A stretch of DNA of 64,000 bases from Actinomadura rifamycini DSM 43936. Lineage in GTDB: Bacteria > Actinomycetota > Actinomycetes > Streptosporangiales > Streptosporangiaceae. Of the stretch, positions 18,676 to 27,186 are shown in pieces. Within the stretch, counting starts at the first letter, position 1, and each line of letters opens with the position of its first letter. The position numbers and the translations under genes were made by a program. The notes beneath the pieces are model-generated. The model saw only the letters and a list, made by a program, of their open reading frames with translations, searched no databases and had not been told where the DNA came from. The stretch spans positions 1-64,000 of the forward strand of contig NZ_AULB01000017.1 in the NCBI RefSeq assembly GCF_000425065.1, in the 5' to 3' direction.

Positions 18676-20247
18676 TTGGTGGCCGCAGACCAGTCCTTCG
18701 ACACCGTTCTCGTCGTCGACTTCGGCGCGCAGTACGCGCAGCTCATCGCGCGACGCGTCCGCGAATGTCACGTGTTCAGCGAGATCGTGCCGTCCACGAT
18801 GCCCGCCGCGGAGATGCTCGCGAAGCGGCCCAAGGCGATCATCCTGTCCGGCGGGCCCGCCTCGGTCTACGAGGACGGCGCCCCCGCCGTCCCCGACGGC
18901 CTGTTCGACCTCGGCGTCCCCACCTTCGGGATCTGCTACGGCCACCAGGTGATGGCCCGCGCCCTCGGCGGCACCGTGGAGAACTCGCACGTCGCCGAGT
19001 ACGGCGGCGCGACCGTCGCCGTCACCGCGCCCGGGATGCTGTTCGCCGGGCTGCCCGCCGAGCAGGCCGTCTGGATGTCGCACCGCGACTTCGTCAGCCG
19101 CGCCCCCGACGGCTTCACCGTCACCGCCAGCACCGACGTCACCCCGGTCGCCGGCATGGAGGACCGCGAGCGCGGCTTCTTCGGCGTCCAGTTCCACCCC
19201 GAGGTGCTGCACACCGAGCACGGGATGGAGATCCTGCGCCGCTTCCTCTACGAGGGCGCCGGCTGCCGCCCCACCTGGACGATGGTCAACATCGCCGAGG
19301 ACTCGATCGAGGACGTCCGCGCCCGGGTCGCCGGCAAGCGCGCGATCTGCGCGCTGTCGGGCGGCGTCGACTCCGCCGTCGCGGGCGCGCTCGTCCAGCG
19401 CGCCATCGGCGACCGGTTGACCTGCGTGTTCGTCGACCACGGGCTGCTGCGCAAGGGCGAGGCCGAGCAGGTCGAGAAGGACTTCGTCGCCGCGACCGGC
19501 GTGAACCTGCACGTCGTCGACGCGCAGGACCGCTTCCTCGCGGCCCTGGACGGCGTCTCCGACCCCGAGCAGAAGCGCAAGATCATCGGGCGCGAGTTCA
19601 TCCGCGTGTTCGAGGAGGCCGCGCGCGAGATCGTCGGCGAGGACGCCCCCGAACCGGTCGAGTTCCTCGTGCAGGGCACCCTCTACCCGGACGTCGTCGA
19701 GTCCGGCGGCGGCACCGGCGCGGCGAACATCAAGTCGCACCACAACGTTGGCGGCCTCCCCGAGGACCTCCAGTTCAAGCTGGTCGAGCCGCTCCGCACC
19801 CTGTTCAAGGACGAGGTCCGGGCGCTCGGCGAGCAGCTCGGGCTGCCCCCCGAGATGGTGTGGCGGCAGCCGTTCCCCGGCCCCGGCCTCGCCATCCGCA
19901 TCGTCGGCGCCGTCACCCGCGAGCGCCTGGAGATCCTGCGCGACGCCGACGCGATCGCCCGCGAGGAGCTCACCCGCGCCGGGCTCGACCGCGACGTCTG
20001 GCAGTTCCCGGTCGTCCTGCTGGCCGACGTCCGCTCGGTCGGCGTCCAGGGCGACGGCCGCACCTACGGGCACCCGATCGTGCTGCGGCCGGTGACCAGC
20101 GAGGACGCCATGACGGCCGACTGGGCGCGGCTGCCCTACGACCTCCTGCAGCGGATCTCCACCCGGATCACCAACGAGGTCCGCGAGATCAACCGCGTCA
20201 CCGTCGACATCACCTCCAAGCCCCCGGGCACCATCGAGTGGGAGTGA
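18676..20247 (+). CDS. guaA: GMP synthase (glutamine-hydrolysing)
   Basis: A 523-residue bifunctional enzyme making GMP from XMP with glutamine and ATP. The class I amidotransferase domain begins VLVVDFGAQYAQLIARRVRE and carries the nucleophile in FGICYGHQVM and the His in FGVQFHPEVLHTE. The ATP-pyrophosphatase loop is ALSGGVDSAV. The C-terminal dimerisation domain ends KPPGTIEWE. TTG 18676 has GGAAAGG 8 nt upstream; GTG 18679 is the alternative. With guaB and guaB3 it completes the GMP branch within 11 kb. Confidence 0.97.
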   Translation: MVAADQSFDTVLVVDFGAQYAQLIARRVRECHVFSEIVPSTMPAAEMLAKRPKAIILSGGPASVYEDGAPAVPDGLFDLGVPTFGICYGHQVMARALGGTVENSHVAEYGGATVAVTAPGMLFAGLPAEQAVWMSHRDFVSRAPDGFTVTASTDVTPVAGMEDRERGFFGVQFHPEVLHTEHGMEILRRFLYEGAGCRPTWTMVNIAEDSIEDVRARVAGKRAICALSGGVDSAVAGALVQRAIGDRLTCVFVDHGLLRKGEAEQVEKDFVAATGVNLHVVDAQDRFLAALDGVSDPEQKRKIIGREFIRVFEEAAREIVGEDAPEPVEFLVQGTLYPDVVESGGGTGAANIKSHHNVGGLPEDLQFKLVEPLRTLFKDEVRALGEQLGLPPEMVWRQPFPGPGLAIRIVGAVTRERLEILRDADAIAREELTRAGLDRDVWQFPVVLLADVRSVGVQGDGRTYGHPIVLRPVTSEDAMTADWARLPYDLLQRISTRITNEVREINRVTVDITSKPPGTIEWE

Positions 20248-20292
20248 CCGTTCCTCGGCAGGGTCCGGAAGCGGCATGTGACCCGCCGCGGA

Positions 20293-20619
20293 TCAGCGGT
20301 CGGCGCTGCCGGGACGCGGTCGGTAACCGGCGGCCGAAGCCCCGGACGGCCTCAGTGCCGCCGGGGACGCGCCGCCCGCGCCTAGGAAGCACCAGGCCGG
20401 GCTCGGGCCGCCGCACGGGCAGGTCGTCCGTCTGCGGCGACCCCGCGACGCGGACGCGGCGGCGGGTGCCGAGGTACGCGCCGAACGACCGGGCCTCGGC
20501 GGACGGTGCCGGGGGCGCGGGGCGGCGGCGGCGGGGGCGGTGAGGGCGAGGGCCCCGGCGGTGCCGAGCGCGCTGGTCAGCACCGTCCGGCGGCCGACGG
20601 TTCCTTGATCGTTCGTCAC
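20293..20619 (-). pseudogene. remnant of a Tat-exported protein gene
   Basis: From GTG 20619 the frame begins like a genuine Tat signal peptide: TVGRRTVLTSALG, then GALALTAPAAAAP. Shortly after the signal, the protein-like sequence (RSFGAYLGTRRRVRV, then DDLPVRRPEPGLVLPR) continues in a different frame while the first frame turns into low-complexity Pro/Arg sequence. This pattern suggests a frameshift near 20520 and a truncated product. The family of the mature part is not recognisable. It could alternatively be a short intact secreted peptide. Confidence 0.4.
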
Positions 20620-20683
20620 GTCCGTGACCGTAGAGCCTCGGGTGGGATGGCGAGTGAACGGCTCGGGAACACGGGCGGGAGCG

Positions 20684-20719
20684 CGTGCGGCCCGGGTGCG
20701 TTCGCACCCGGGCCGCACG
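20684..20719. terminator. strong bidirectional terminator between guaA and ahpD
   Basis: A perfect 17-bp stem (CGTGCGGCCCGGGTGCG with its complement) closed by TT lies 16 nt beyond the ahpD stop on the minus strand. It can also serve transcription arriving from guaA. Confidence 0.88.
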
Positions 20720-20734
20720 TCGTGCGTGGCAGTG

Positions 20735-21277
20735 TCAGACGGTGGCGGGGGCGAGGGCGGCCTCGGCGTCGAGCGTCGCGGCGGCGGCGTTGACGACGGC
20801 GGCGATGCGCAGCGCCTCCTGGACCAGCTCGCGCGACAGCCCGGCCTCGCGGACGACCTTCTCGTGCGACTCCAGGCACCGGCCGCAGCCGTTGATCGCC
20901 GACACGGCCAGCGACCACAGCTCGAAGTCGACCTTCTCGACGCCCGGCTTCGCGATGACCGACATCCGCAGCTTCGCGGGCAGCGTCGCGTACGTGTCGT
21001 CGCCGATCAGGTGCGTGGCGCGGTAGTACACGTTGTTCATCGCCATGATCGACGCCGCGGCCTTGGCGGCCTCGAACGCCTCCGCGGACAGGTAGTCGCC
21101 GGCCTCCTCGGCCAGCTCGCGGATGACGACGGCGCTGCGGGTGGCGAGCGCGCACGCCAGGACCGTCCCCCACAGCTGCTGCTCGCTGAGCTGCGAGGTG
21201 GAGGTCAGCGAGCCCAGGTTGAGCTTGGTGTCCTTGGCGTAGCCCGGGAGGGCGCTCTTCAGCGCGTCAACGCTCAT
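20735..21277 (-). CDS. ahpD: alkylhydroperoxidase AhpD
   Basis: A 180-residue AhpD family protein that reduces AhpC and has weak peroxidase activity. The catalytic block AINGCGRCLESHEKVVREAG contains the redox pair Cys131/Cys134 and the proton-relay His138. The length and start (SVDALKSALPGYAKDTKLN) match actinobacterial AhpD. ATG 21277 has AAAGGAC upstream. It is the second gene of an ahpC-ahpD operon, separated from ahpC by 138 nt that include a hairpin, which may lower its expression. Confidence 0.96.
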   Translation of the reverse strand: MSVDALKSALPGYAKDTKLNLGSLTSTSQLSEQQLWGTVLACALATRSAVVIRELAEEAGDYLSAEAFEAAKAAASIMAMNNVYYRATHLIGDDTYATLPAKLRMSVIAKPGVEKVDFELWSLAVSAINGCGRCLESHEKVVREAGLSRELVQEALRIAAVVNAAAATLDAEAALAPATV

Positions 21278-21345
21278 GATCGAAAAGTCCTTTCATGCGA
21301 ACGGCCGGCCGCGCGTGCTCGTGCGCTCCGCGACCGGCCGCCGGT

Positions 21346-21371
21346 CCGGACGGCCCGTGCGGGCCGTCCGG
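21346..21371 (-). terminator. intercistronic hairpin between ahpC and ahpD
   Basis: CCGGACGGCCC and its perfect complement flank a 4-nt loop. It could be a partial terminator or an mRNA-processing/stability element setting the AhpC:AhpD ratio. Confidence 0.5.
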
Positions 21372-21415
21372 CGGGGTGACTGGGGCGTCCGGGACGGGCC
21401 GGACGCGGGGTTGGA

Positions 21416-21976
21416 TCAGGCGCCGGCGCCGGCCATCAGCTTGGCGGCGTCCAGGGTGTCCTCGCCCTTGTTCCAGTTGCACGGGCAGAGCTCGTCGCTC
21501 TGCAGGGCGTCCAGGACCCGCAGGACCTCCTTGACGTTCCGGCCGACGGAACCGGCGGTCACCATGGAGAACTGGATCTCGTTGTTCGGGTCGACGATGA
21601 ACGTCGCGCGCTGCGCCACGCCGTCCGGGGTGAGGATGCCGAGGGCCTCGCACAGCTCGCGCTTGAGGTCGGCCATCATCGGGAACGGGATCTCCCGCAG
21701 GTCCGGGTGGTCCTTGCGCCACGCGAAGTGGACGAACTCGTTGTCGACGGACGCGCCGAGCACCTGGGCGTCGCGGTCGGCGAACTCCTCGTTCAGCCGG
21801 CCGAACTCGGCGATCTCGGTCGGACAGACGAAAGTGAAGTCCTTCGGCCAGAAGAACACCACGCGCCACTTGCCCTCGTACGTCTTGTGGTTGATCGTCT
21901 CGAAGGCGTTGTCCGCGTCCAGCGAGACACAGGCGGTCAGCTCGTACTCGGGGAACTGGTCACCGACAGTAAGCAC
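21416..21976 (-). CDS. ahpC: peroxiredoxin AhpC
   Basis: A 186-residue 2-Cys peroxiredoxin that reduces hydrogen peroxide, organic hydroperoxides and peroxynitrite. Peroxidatic Cys51 lies in FFWPKDFTFVCPTEIAEF. The C-terminal ELCPCNW contains Cys164 and Cys166, the extra-Cys arrangement typical of actinobacterial AhpC. GTG 21976 has AAGGAG a few bases upstream. It is the first gene of ahpC-ahpD. No oxyR gene lies beside it, although an OxyR-like dyad does. Confidence 0.96.
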   Translation of the reverse strand: MLTVGDQFPEYELTACVSLDADNAFETINHKTYEGKWRVVFFWPKDFTFVCPTEIAEFGRLNEEFADRDAQVLGASVDNEFVHFAWRKDHPDLREIPFPMMADLKRELCEALGILTPDGVAQRATFIVDPNNEIQFSMVTAGSVGRNVKEVLRVLDALQSDELCPCNWNKGEDTLDAAKLMAGAGA

Positions 21977-22115
21977 GCATGCTCCTTTTTCGCGAGAAAG
22001 GGGACGCCTCCGCCGAGGCGCCGGAGTGCCGCCCCGGGACGGTTCCTCGGGGGCTCGATGTCACTCAGCGTGCCGTACGGGGGTCGAGAAGAGAAATCGA
22101 TCTATCCCACTGCAC

Positions 22116-22134
22116 TGATAGGTGCTTCCTATCA
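22116..22134 (-). promoter_or_regulatory. OxyR-like dyad upstream of ahpC
   Basis: The inverted repeat TGATAGG-N5-CCTATCA contains ATAG-N7-CTAT, the half-operator spacing of the classical OxyR site. Another CTAT lies at 22102-22105, with 12 nt between it and the dyad's ATAG rather than the usual 7. It lies about 140 nt before the ahpC start, a plausible activator position. Confidence 0.5.
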
Positions 22135-22853
22135 TTCGCGGCCATATGCGCGCTGACCAGCGAGAATGCTGGAGTGATGAGAGGGTGGTCACACCGGGGG
22201 TTGACCTAGATCACACGGAAACGCTCGGTTTGCCGTTAACTCTCCGTTTATCTCGCGGCGAGTGCATCAAGGTACACCCTCGCGATGTCCTGTCCGTCCC
22301 CGGGAGTCCGCTTGCTCGGCCGGGAGGGGGTGCCCGCCGGCGGTCGTCGGCGGGGGCGGGCGGGCGGCGGTCCTGTCGGGGTGGCGTCCGGCTTGATCAA
22401 TGGTGTTCGGGTCGTCCATAAAAGGGGCGATTTCATGATCCCTAAAGGGGAGTCGGGTGGTCCTGCGGAAGGAGGAAACGGGAAACCCGTGTTTTTCGGT
22501 CGCCGCCTGTGAAAACAACACGCGAGACTTTACTGGCCCTTGATACTCTGGCGTTCGCGTGGAGGTGCCCGGAGTTCATGCCCGATCCTCGAAAGAAACA
22601 TGATCGCCAAGGAAGGCGCGCGCGGCGGACTCCGGCCGCCCTCCGCGCCGGAGGTGATCATGCAGGCCACGAGCTTCCATCCTCAGGCCGGCGCGACCAA
22701 TCGCCGGCATTCCGCTCCCGTTTTCGGAACTTTGTCCCGTCGCGTGCACCGCGCGCCCCCCGCCGTCCGATCGTGAAACCGCGGCTCGTCCGGAACACCT
22801 GACCGGACGTTCCCTTCCGCCCGCCGGACCGACAACGGGAAACGGAGACCGGA
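22135..22853. other. AT-richer intergenic stretch without a recognisable gene
   Basis: About 720 nt between the ahpC promoter and the XRE gene. Base composition is visibly lower in GC than the flanks. Short open frames exist on both strands but show neither conserved protein features nor good ribosome sites. A hairpin with a T-run lies at 22478-22496. The stretch could hold promoters for the XRE-TIR locus, a small RNA, or the scar of an insertion. Confidence 0.5.
22478..22496 (+). terminator. short hairpin followed by a T-run
   Basis: ACGGG-AAA-CCCGT followed by GTTTTT is a textbook intrinsic terminator shape, unusual for such GC-rich DNA. No gene is recognised just upstream, so it may end a small RNA or be fortuitous. 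Confidence 0.4.
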
Positions 22854-24140
22854 ATGCCGGAGACGATGGCAACATTCGGGGCGGAGCTTCGGCGAAGGCG
22901 CCTCGCGGCGGGCCTGTCCCTGGCCGAACTGGGCGGCCTGCTGCACTACAGCAAAGGCCACCTGAGCAAGGTCGAGCACGGGACGAAGCGGCCGTCGCCC
23001 GACCTGGCGCGCATGAGCGACGCGGAACTCGGCGCGGACGGCGCGCTCATCGCGCTCGCCGCCCGGCCGCCGCGCGGCGGCCGGCTCGCCGAACGGGCAG
23101 CGGACGACGAGGTGTGGCTGATGAACCTTCCACTCGGCGGAGAAGGCCGGTTCCACCCCATGAACCGGCGCGAGGCGCTCGCGGTGGCCTCGACGTCCGT
23201 GCTGGGCTTCGGCCTCGGCGCGCGGGGCCTGGCGGAGACCGCCGCCGAACCGGCCGCCCTGGACGGCTTCCGGGCGCTGCTCACCCAGTTCCGCAACCTC
23301 GGCCAGACGGCGAGTCCGGGCGCGGTGCTGCCCGCGGTCATCGCGCAGACGCACGTCCTGCGCGACCTGGCCGTCCGGGCGCCCGCGCGGACCCGGGACG
23401 ACCTGCTCGTGCTCGCCGCGCGGTTCGCCGAGTTCGCGGGCTGGATGGCGCAGGAGTCCGGCGACGACGAGGCGGCCCTGTGGTGGACGGCCAAGGCCGT
23501 CGAGACCGCGGCGGCCGGCGGCGACCGCGACCTCGCCGCCTACGCGTTCGTCCGGCGGGCGCTCGTCACCCTCTACCGGGACGACGCCGCGCAGACCGTC
23601 GAGCTCGCGCACCGCGCGCGGACCGCGCGGGGCGTCCCGGCGCGGATCCGCGGCCTCGCGGCGCAGCGCGAGGCCCAGGGGCACGCGCTGGCCGGTGACG
23701 GCGCCGCCTGCATGCGCGGCCTCGACCGCGCCCGCGGGCTCCTCGCCGCCGACTCCGGGGAGGCGGCGGCCGGGCTCGGGTCCCGGAACCTGCCCGACCC
23801 GGTGGCCATGGTCACCGGCTGGTGCCTGTTCGAGCTGGGCCGGCCGCGCGACGCCGCCGCGATCCTGGACGCCGAGGTGGCGCGCATCCCGCCGGAGGCC
23901 CTGCGGTCCCGCGCGCGGTTCGGGGTGCGGCGGGCGCTGGCGCACGCGGCGGCGGGCGAGATCGACCACGCCTGCGCGCTGACGGCCCCGCTGCTGCCCG
24001 TCGCCGACACCGTCGGCTCGGCGACCATCGCGACCGACCTGCGGCGGCTGGCCCGGACGCTCGGCCGCCGCCGCGACCACGCGCCCGTGCGCGAGCTGTA
24101 CCCGGCGCTCACCGCGTCCCTGCGGCCCGCGGAGACCTGA
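22854..24140 (+). CDS. XRE family regulator with TPR-like C-terminal region
   Basis: A 428-residue protein. The N-terminal Cro/C1-type HTH spans about residues 9-60 (FGAELRRRRLAAGLSLAELGGLLHYSKGHLSKVEHGTKRPS). A short hydrophobic NRREALAVASTSVLGFGLG stretch lies near residue 103. The rest is Ala-rich helical sequence resembling the TPR half of many actinobacterial XRE regulators (ARFAEFAGWMAQESGDDEAALWWTAKAVE). ATG 22854 has CGGAG upstream. It is the first of four co-directional genes and is followed 95 nt later by the TIR protein. It probably regulates or senses for that locus, but the ligand is unknown. Confidence 0.85.
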   Translation: MPETMATFGAELRRRRLAAGLSLAELGGLLHYSKGHLSKVEHGTKRPSPDLARMSDAELGADGALIALAARPPRGGRLAERAADDEVWLMNLPLGGEGRFHPMNRREALAVASTSVLGFGLGARGLAETAAEPAALDGFRALLTQFRNLGQTASPGAVLPAVIAQTHVLRDLAVRAPARTRDDLLVLAARFAEFAGWMAQESGDDEAALWWTAKAVETAAAGGDRDLAAYAFVRRALVTLYRDDAAQTVELAHRARTARGVPARIRGLAAQREAQGHALAGDGAACMRGLDRARGLLAADSGEAAAGLGSRNLPDPVAMVTGWCLFELGRPRDAAAILDAEVARIPPEALRSRARFGVRRALAHAAAGEIDHACALTAPLLPVADTVGSATIATDLRRLARTLGRRRDHAPVRELYPALTASLRPAET

Positions 24141-24235
24141 CCCGGCGGGAGCCGCGCGCGTCCCGCGCACGCCCCGCGACGCTCACCGGCCCCCCGGGGC
24201 CGGCACCACCACCGAACCACGGAACGGAGCACCCC

Positions 24236-24880
24236 ATGCCCGAGATCTTCATCAACTACCGCACCGGCGACGGGGAGAACGTCGCCGCCTTCCTCGACCG
24301 CGAGCTGTCCGCCCGCTTCGGCTGGGAGACGATCTTCCGCGCGAGCAAGTCGATCCCGTTCGGCGACGACTACCGGCGGGCCCTGCTGGACGGCGTCCGC
24401 CGCAGCGACGCGCTGCTCGCGCTGATCGGCGTCCGCTGGCTGGAGGTCCTGGAGGACGGCCGGCGCCGGATCGACCACCCGGACGACTGGGTCCGCCGGG
24501 AGATCATCGAGGCGTTCGGCAACGGTGTGCGGGTGATCCCGGTGCTGCTGAACAACGCGCACCTGCCGACGTCCGACCTGCTCCCGCCGGAACTGGAGAA
24601 CCTGGCCTACTGCCAGCACACCCGCCTGGACGCCCGCAACCTGGACGCCGACCTCGGCCGGCTCGCGCGCGACCTCACCAAGATCGTCCCGGGTCTGGAG
24701 GAGGTCGCACCGGCGAAGCCGGAGCCCGAGCCCGAGCCCGGGACGCACGCCGGGCCGCAGTTCATCAACAACGACAACACGCGCGTCGGGTTCGAGGCGG
24801 GCGTCGTCCGCGAGGCGAAGATCGGCGCCGACTTCTTCCGCGACGGGGACGGCCGCACGGGCTCGGGAGACGGGCGGTGA
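24236..24880 (+). CDS. TIR-domain protein with C-terminal amyloid-like motif
   Basis: A 214-residue protein. Residues 3-135 form a TIR domain: EIFINYRTGDGENVAAFLDREL, then RASKSIPFGDDYRRALLDGVRRSDALLALIG. DWVRREIIEAFGNGVRVIPVLL places Glu89 where the catalytic Glu of NADase TIRs such as SARM1 lies. An EPEPEPEP linker joins it to a C-terminal motif (residues 176-196, NNDNTRVGFEAGVV core) repeated almost exactly near the N-terminus of the next protein. ATG 24236 follows GGAACGGAG. The stop overlaps the next start. It is probably an NAD-consuming effector recruited by its neighbour; the NADase activity is inference. Confidence 0.85.
   Translation: MPEIFINYRTGDGENVAAFLDRELSARFGWETIFRASKSIPFGDDYRRALLDGVRRSDALLALIGVRWLEVLEDGRRRIDHPDDWVRREIIEAFGNGVRVIPVLLNNAHLPTSDLLPPELENLAYCQHTRLDARNLDADLGRLARDLTKIVPGLEEVAPAKPEPEPEPGTHAGPQFINNDNTRVGFEAGVVREAKIGADFFRDGDGRTGSGDGR
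24761..24823 (+). repeat. shared motif copy 1 (TIR protein C-terminus)
   Basis: 63 nt encoding residues 176-196 of the TIR protein. It matches 25015-25077 at 59 of 63 positions; all four differences change amino acids (I/V, E/Q, R/H, K/N). The Asn/Gly/Val-rich pattern resembles bacterial amyloid signalling (BASS, RHIM-like) motifs. Confidence 0.85.
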
Positions 24881-27186
24881 GCCCGTCCGCGCGCCGTTCC
24901 CGCGCGCGCGAGGCGTTCGAGCGGGTCGAGGACCTGGTGAACGGCGCGGGCCGCACCGGCTCGCGGCGGGCGCCCGAGTCCGAGTCCGAGTCGGGATCCG
25001 GATCCGGGGCCCGGTTCGTCAACAACGACAACACGCGCGTCGGGTTCCAGGCGGGCGTCGTCCACGAGGCGAACATCTACGTCGCCCTCGACGACGACGA
25101 GCCCGACCGCAGGATCGAGGTCGCCGAGAACTGCCTCGCCGGCGACATGCCGCGCCGCGCCGAGGAGCTGCTCGGCGAGCTCGTCGCGTCGGGGCGGCTC
25201 GCCGACCCGCGCTGGCGGCACCTCGCCTGCCGCGCCGCGTACCGCTGGACGCTGGCCGTGCTGAGCGACCGCCCGATCGGGCGGCTGGACGACGACCGGC
25301 TCCGCGACGTCGACGCGGCCCGCACGTCCGCGCTCGGCGGCCCGGACGACGAGTGGCGCCGGGCCCTCGACGTCGTGTACCGGCTGCTCGCCCGGCTGCT
25401 CGCCGAGGACCGGACGGGCGAGCACGGCCCGGGCGTCCTCGACGACGTCCTCGCCGAGTTCGACCGGCTGCCCGAGACGCGCCGGGAGGAGATCCACCGC
25501 CACCTGGACCTCCTGATGAGCGGCGTCGCGCAGGACCGCGTCGACGCCCGCCGCGCCGCGCTCGTCCGCGCCCGGCGCAACGGGAACGGCCGCGAGGCGC
25601 GGGTGTGGAAGTTCTTCGAGCCCGTCCCGGCGGAACCGCGCCCCCTGGACGCCCGCCCCTTCGAGCCCGGGCTCTTCCGCTGGGCGCTGGCGGTCTGCGG
25701 GACGATCCTGGCGGCCGCCGGGCTCACGGTGGCGTTCGTGATGGTGGTCCAGATGAGCACGCGGGCGGCGATCACCGCGGGCGTGCTGCTGCTCGCCTCC
25801 GCCGGGCTCGGCTGCGCGTTCGCGCCGCGGCAGGCGCCGCGCCGCCACTCGCCGTTCCCGGCCCGCAGGCCGGTGGACGTGCCGACGCCGTTCAGCCGCC
25901 ACGTCGCCCACCGCGTCGAGGCGGAGTTCGACAAGCGCGCCCCGGACGGGGTCGTCGAGCGGTCCGCGTGGACGCTCGGCACGCGGCAGCGGCGGTCCAC
26001 CCTCGCCACCGAGGTCGCCAACCTGTACGCCGAGCCGAAGGTGGAGGCGGGCGCGATCGACTGGCTGATCGCCTGGCACGCCAAGGAGGCCGCGCGGGAG
26101 TGGAGCGAGAACGGCGGCCGGGCGCGGCTGCGGCGGCTGCCCGCGCGGCTGCTCACCATCGCCGAGATCATGATGGTCACCTACGCGGGGCTCACCCTGC
26201 TGACCACCGCGTCGCTCTACCACCCGGACATCGCGCTCGTCATGCTGGCGTGGGTCCTGGTCGGCGCCGTCCTCGCCGCCTTCGGCCGGGTGGACGTCCT
26301 CGTGGTGGCGCGGCTGCACGCGGGGCGCGCGGAGAAGGCCGCCGACCGGCGGCTGCGGGCGGAGCGGAGGGCGTACGCCGAGCGGGTCGCGCTGCTCCGC
26401 GACCGCCCCACCGACGGCGAGATGGCCCGCTGGCTGGACTTCGACAAGATCTACCTCAAGTCGCTGGCGATGAACCAGTACGGGCTCGGCAGCCGCGACG
26501 TCCTCCAGCACGCGTTCATCACCGAGGCCGCGCCCGCCGCCCGCCGCGCGCGCGTCCACCGGGGGCCGCCGCGCTTCTCGGCCTACACGGTGTGGGTGTT
26601 CCTGCTGACCGAGGCGGGGGTGCGGCAGGTGTCGGTCCACCTCGACTTCCCGACGGGCATCGCCAAGGACCAGCACCGCAGGGCGTTCCGCTACGACGCG
26701 CTCACCGCCGCCGAGGTCGTCGAGCGCGGCATCCGCTTCGACGACGGCAGGCGTCGGCCGATGCTGCCGCAGGCGGACGGGCGCGCCGAGCCGGACCGGT
26801 CGTCGTTCATCTACGACCAGCTGTTCCGGCTCACCCTCGGCAGCGGCCACCAGGTGGACATCCGGGTGGAGCACCTGGACGCGTGGCTCGCCCGGGACGC
26901 GGACCGGCGGGCCGACGGCGGCGACGACGACCTGCCGCCGCCCGGGGACACCGACCTGAGCGGCGCGCTCGGCCTGCTGGAGGCGGTGGCGGCCGACGGG
27001 CGCGACTGGATCAGGCAGGCCAAGGACCGCCGCCGGCGGCGGCTCCGCCACGAGCACGACCGCCCCGCCCCGGGCGGGGGCCCGGGCTCCGGCCGTCCGC
27101 GGCCCGGCCCCAACGGGGCGCAGGCGCCCGGCCCGCGGCCCGCCCCGGACGCCGACCCGCTCGGACACGGACGGGAGATCCTCTGA
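24877..27186 (+). CDS. four-TM protein with N-terminal amyloid-like motif
   Basis: A 769-residue protein of no recognised family. Residues 1-46 are a charged helix plus an ESESESGSGSG linker. Residues 47-67 repeat the motif found at the C-terminus of the upstream TIR protein. A helical, repeat-like region (residues 75-230) precedes two TM segments (about 267-290 and 297-317). A cytoplasmic-type loop follows, then two more TM segments (about 425-448 and 452-470) and a long soluble domain with SAYTVWVFLLTEAGVRQVSVHLDF. The tail is Pro/Arg-rich. GTG 24877 overlaps the TIR stop (GTGA). It is a likely receptor or scaffold for the TIR effector. Confidence 0.8.
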   Translation: MSPSARRSRAREAFERVEDLVNGAGRTGSRRAPESESESGSGSGARFVNNDNTRVGFQAGVVHEANIYVALDDDEPDRRIEVAENCLAGDMPRRAEELLGELVASGRLADPRWRHLACRAAYRWTLAVLSDRPIGRLDDDRLRDVDAARTSALGGPDDEWRRALDVVYRLLARLLAEDRTGEHGPGVLDDVLAEFDRLPETRREEIHRHLDLLMSGVAQDRVDARRAALVRARRNGNGREARVWKFFEPVPAEPRPLDARPFEPGLFRWALAVCGTILAAAGLTVAFVMVVQMSTRAAITAGVLLLASAGLGCAFAPRQAPRRHSPFPARRPVDVPTPFSRHVAHRVEAEFDKRAPDGVVERSAWTLGTRQRRSTLATEVANLYAEPKVEAGAIDWLIAWHAKEAAREWSENGGRARLRRLPARLLTIAEIMMVTYAGLTLLTTASLYHPDIALVMLAWVLVGAVLAAFGRVDVLVVARLHAGRAEKAADRRLRAERRAYAERVALLRDRPTDGEMARWLDFDKIYLKSLAMNQYGLGSRDVLQHAFITEAAPAARRARVHRGPPRFSAYTVWVFLLTEAGVRQVSVHLDFPTGIAKDQHRRAFRYDALTAAEVVERGIRFDDGRRRPMLPQADGRAEPDRSSFIYDQLFRLTLGSGHQVDIRVEHLDAWLARDADRRADGGDDDLPPPGDTDLSGALGLLEAVAADGRDWIRQAKDRRRRRLRHEHDRPAPGGGPGSGRPRPGPNGAQAPGPRPAPDADPLGHGREIL
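25015..25077 (+). repeat. shared motif copy 2 (four-TM protein N-terminus)
   Basis: Encodes residues 47-67 of the four-TM protein, FVNNDNTRVGFQAGVVHEANI-type. It is near-identical to the C-terminal motif of the TIR protein and, like it, is preceded by an acidic dipeptide-repeat linker. Confidence 0.85.

Noticed and set aside
22199..22215. CRP-like site (GTTGA-N6-TCACA) and a TTGACC -35-like box
   Set aside because: Only the right half matches a CRP consensus, and no acceptable -10 lies 16-19 nt after TTGACC.
22509..22802. Small open frame in the AT-rich block, beginning KTTRETLLALDTLAFAW
   Set aside because: No Shine-Dalgarno, composition turns into Arg/Pro-rich sequence, and no recognisable family; not supported as a gene.
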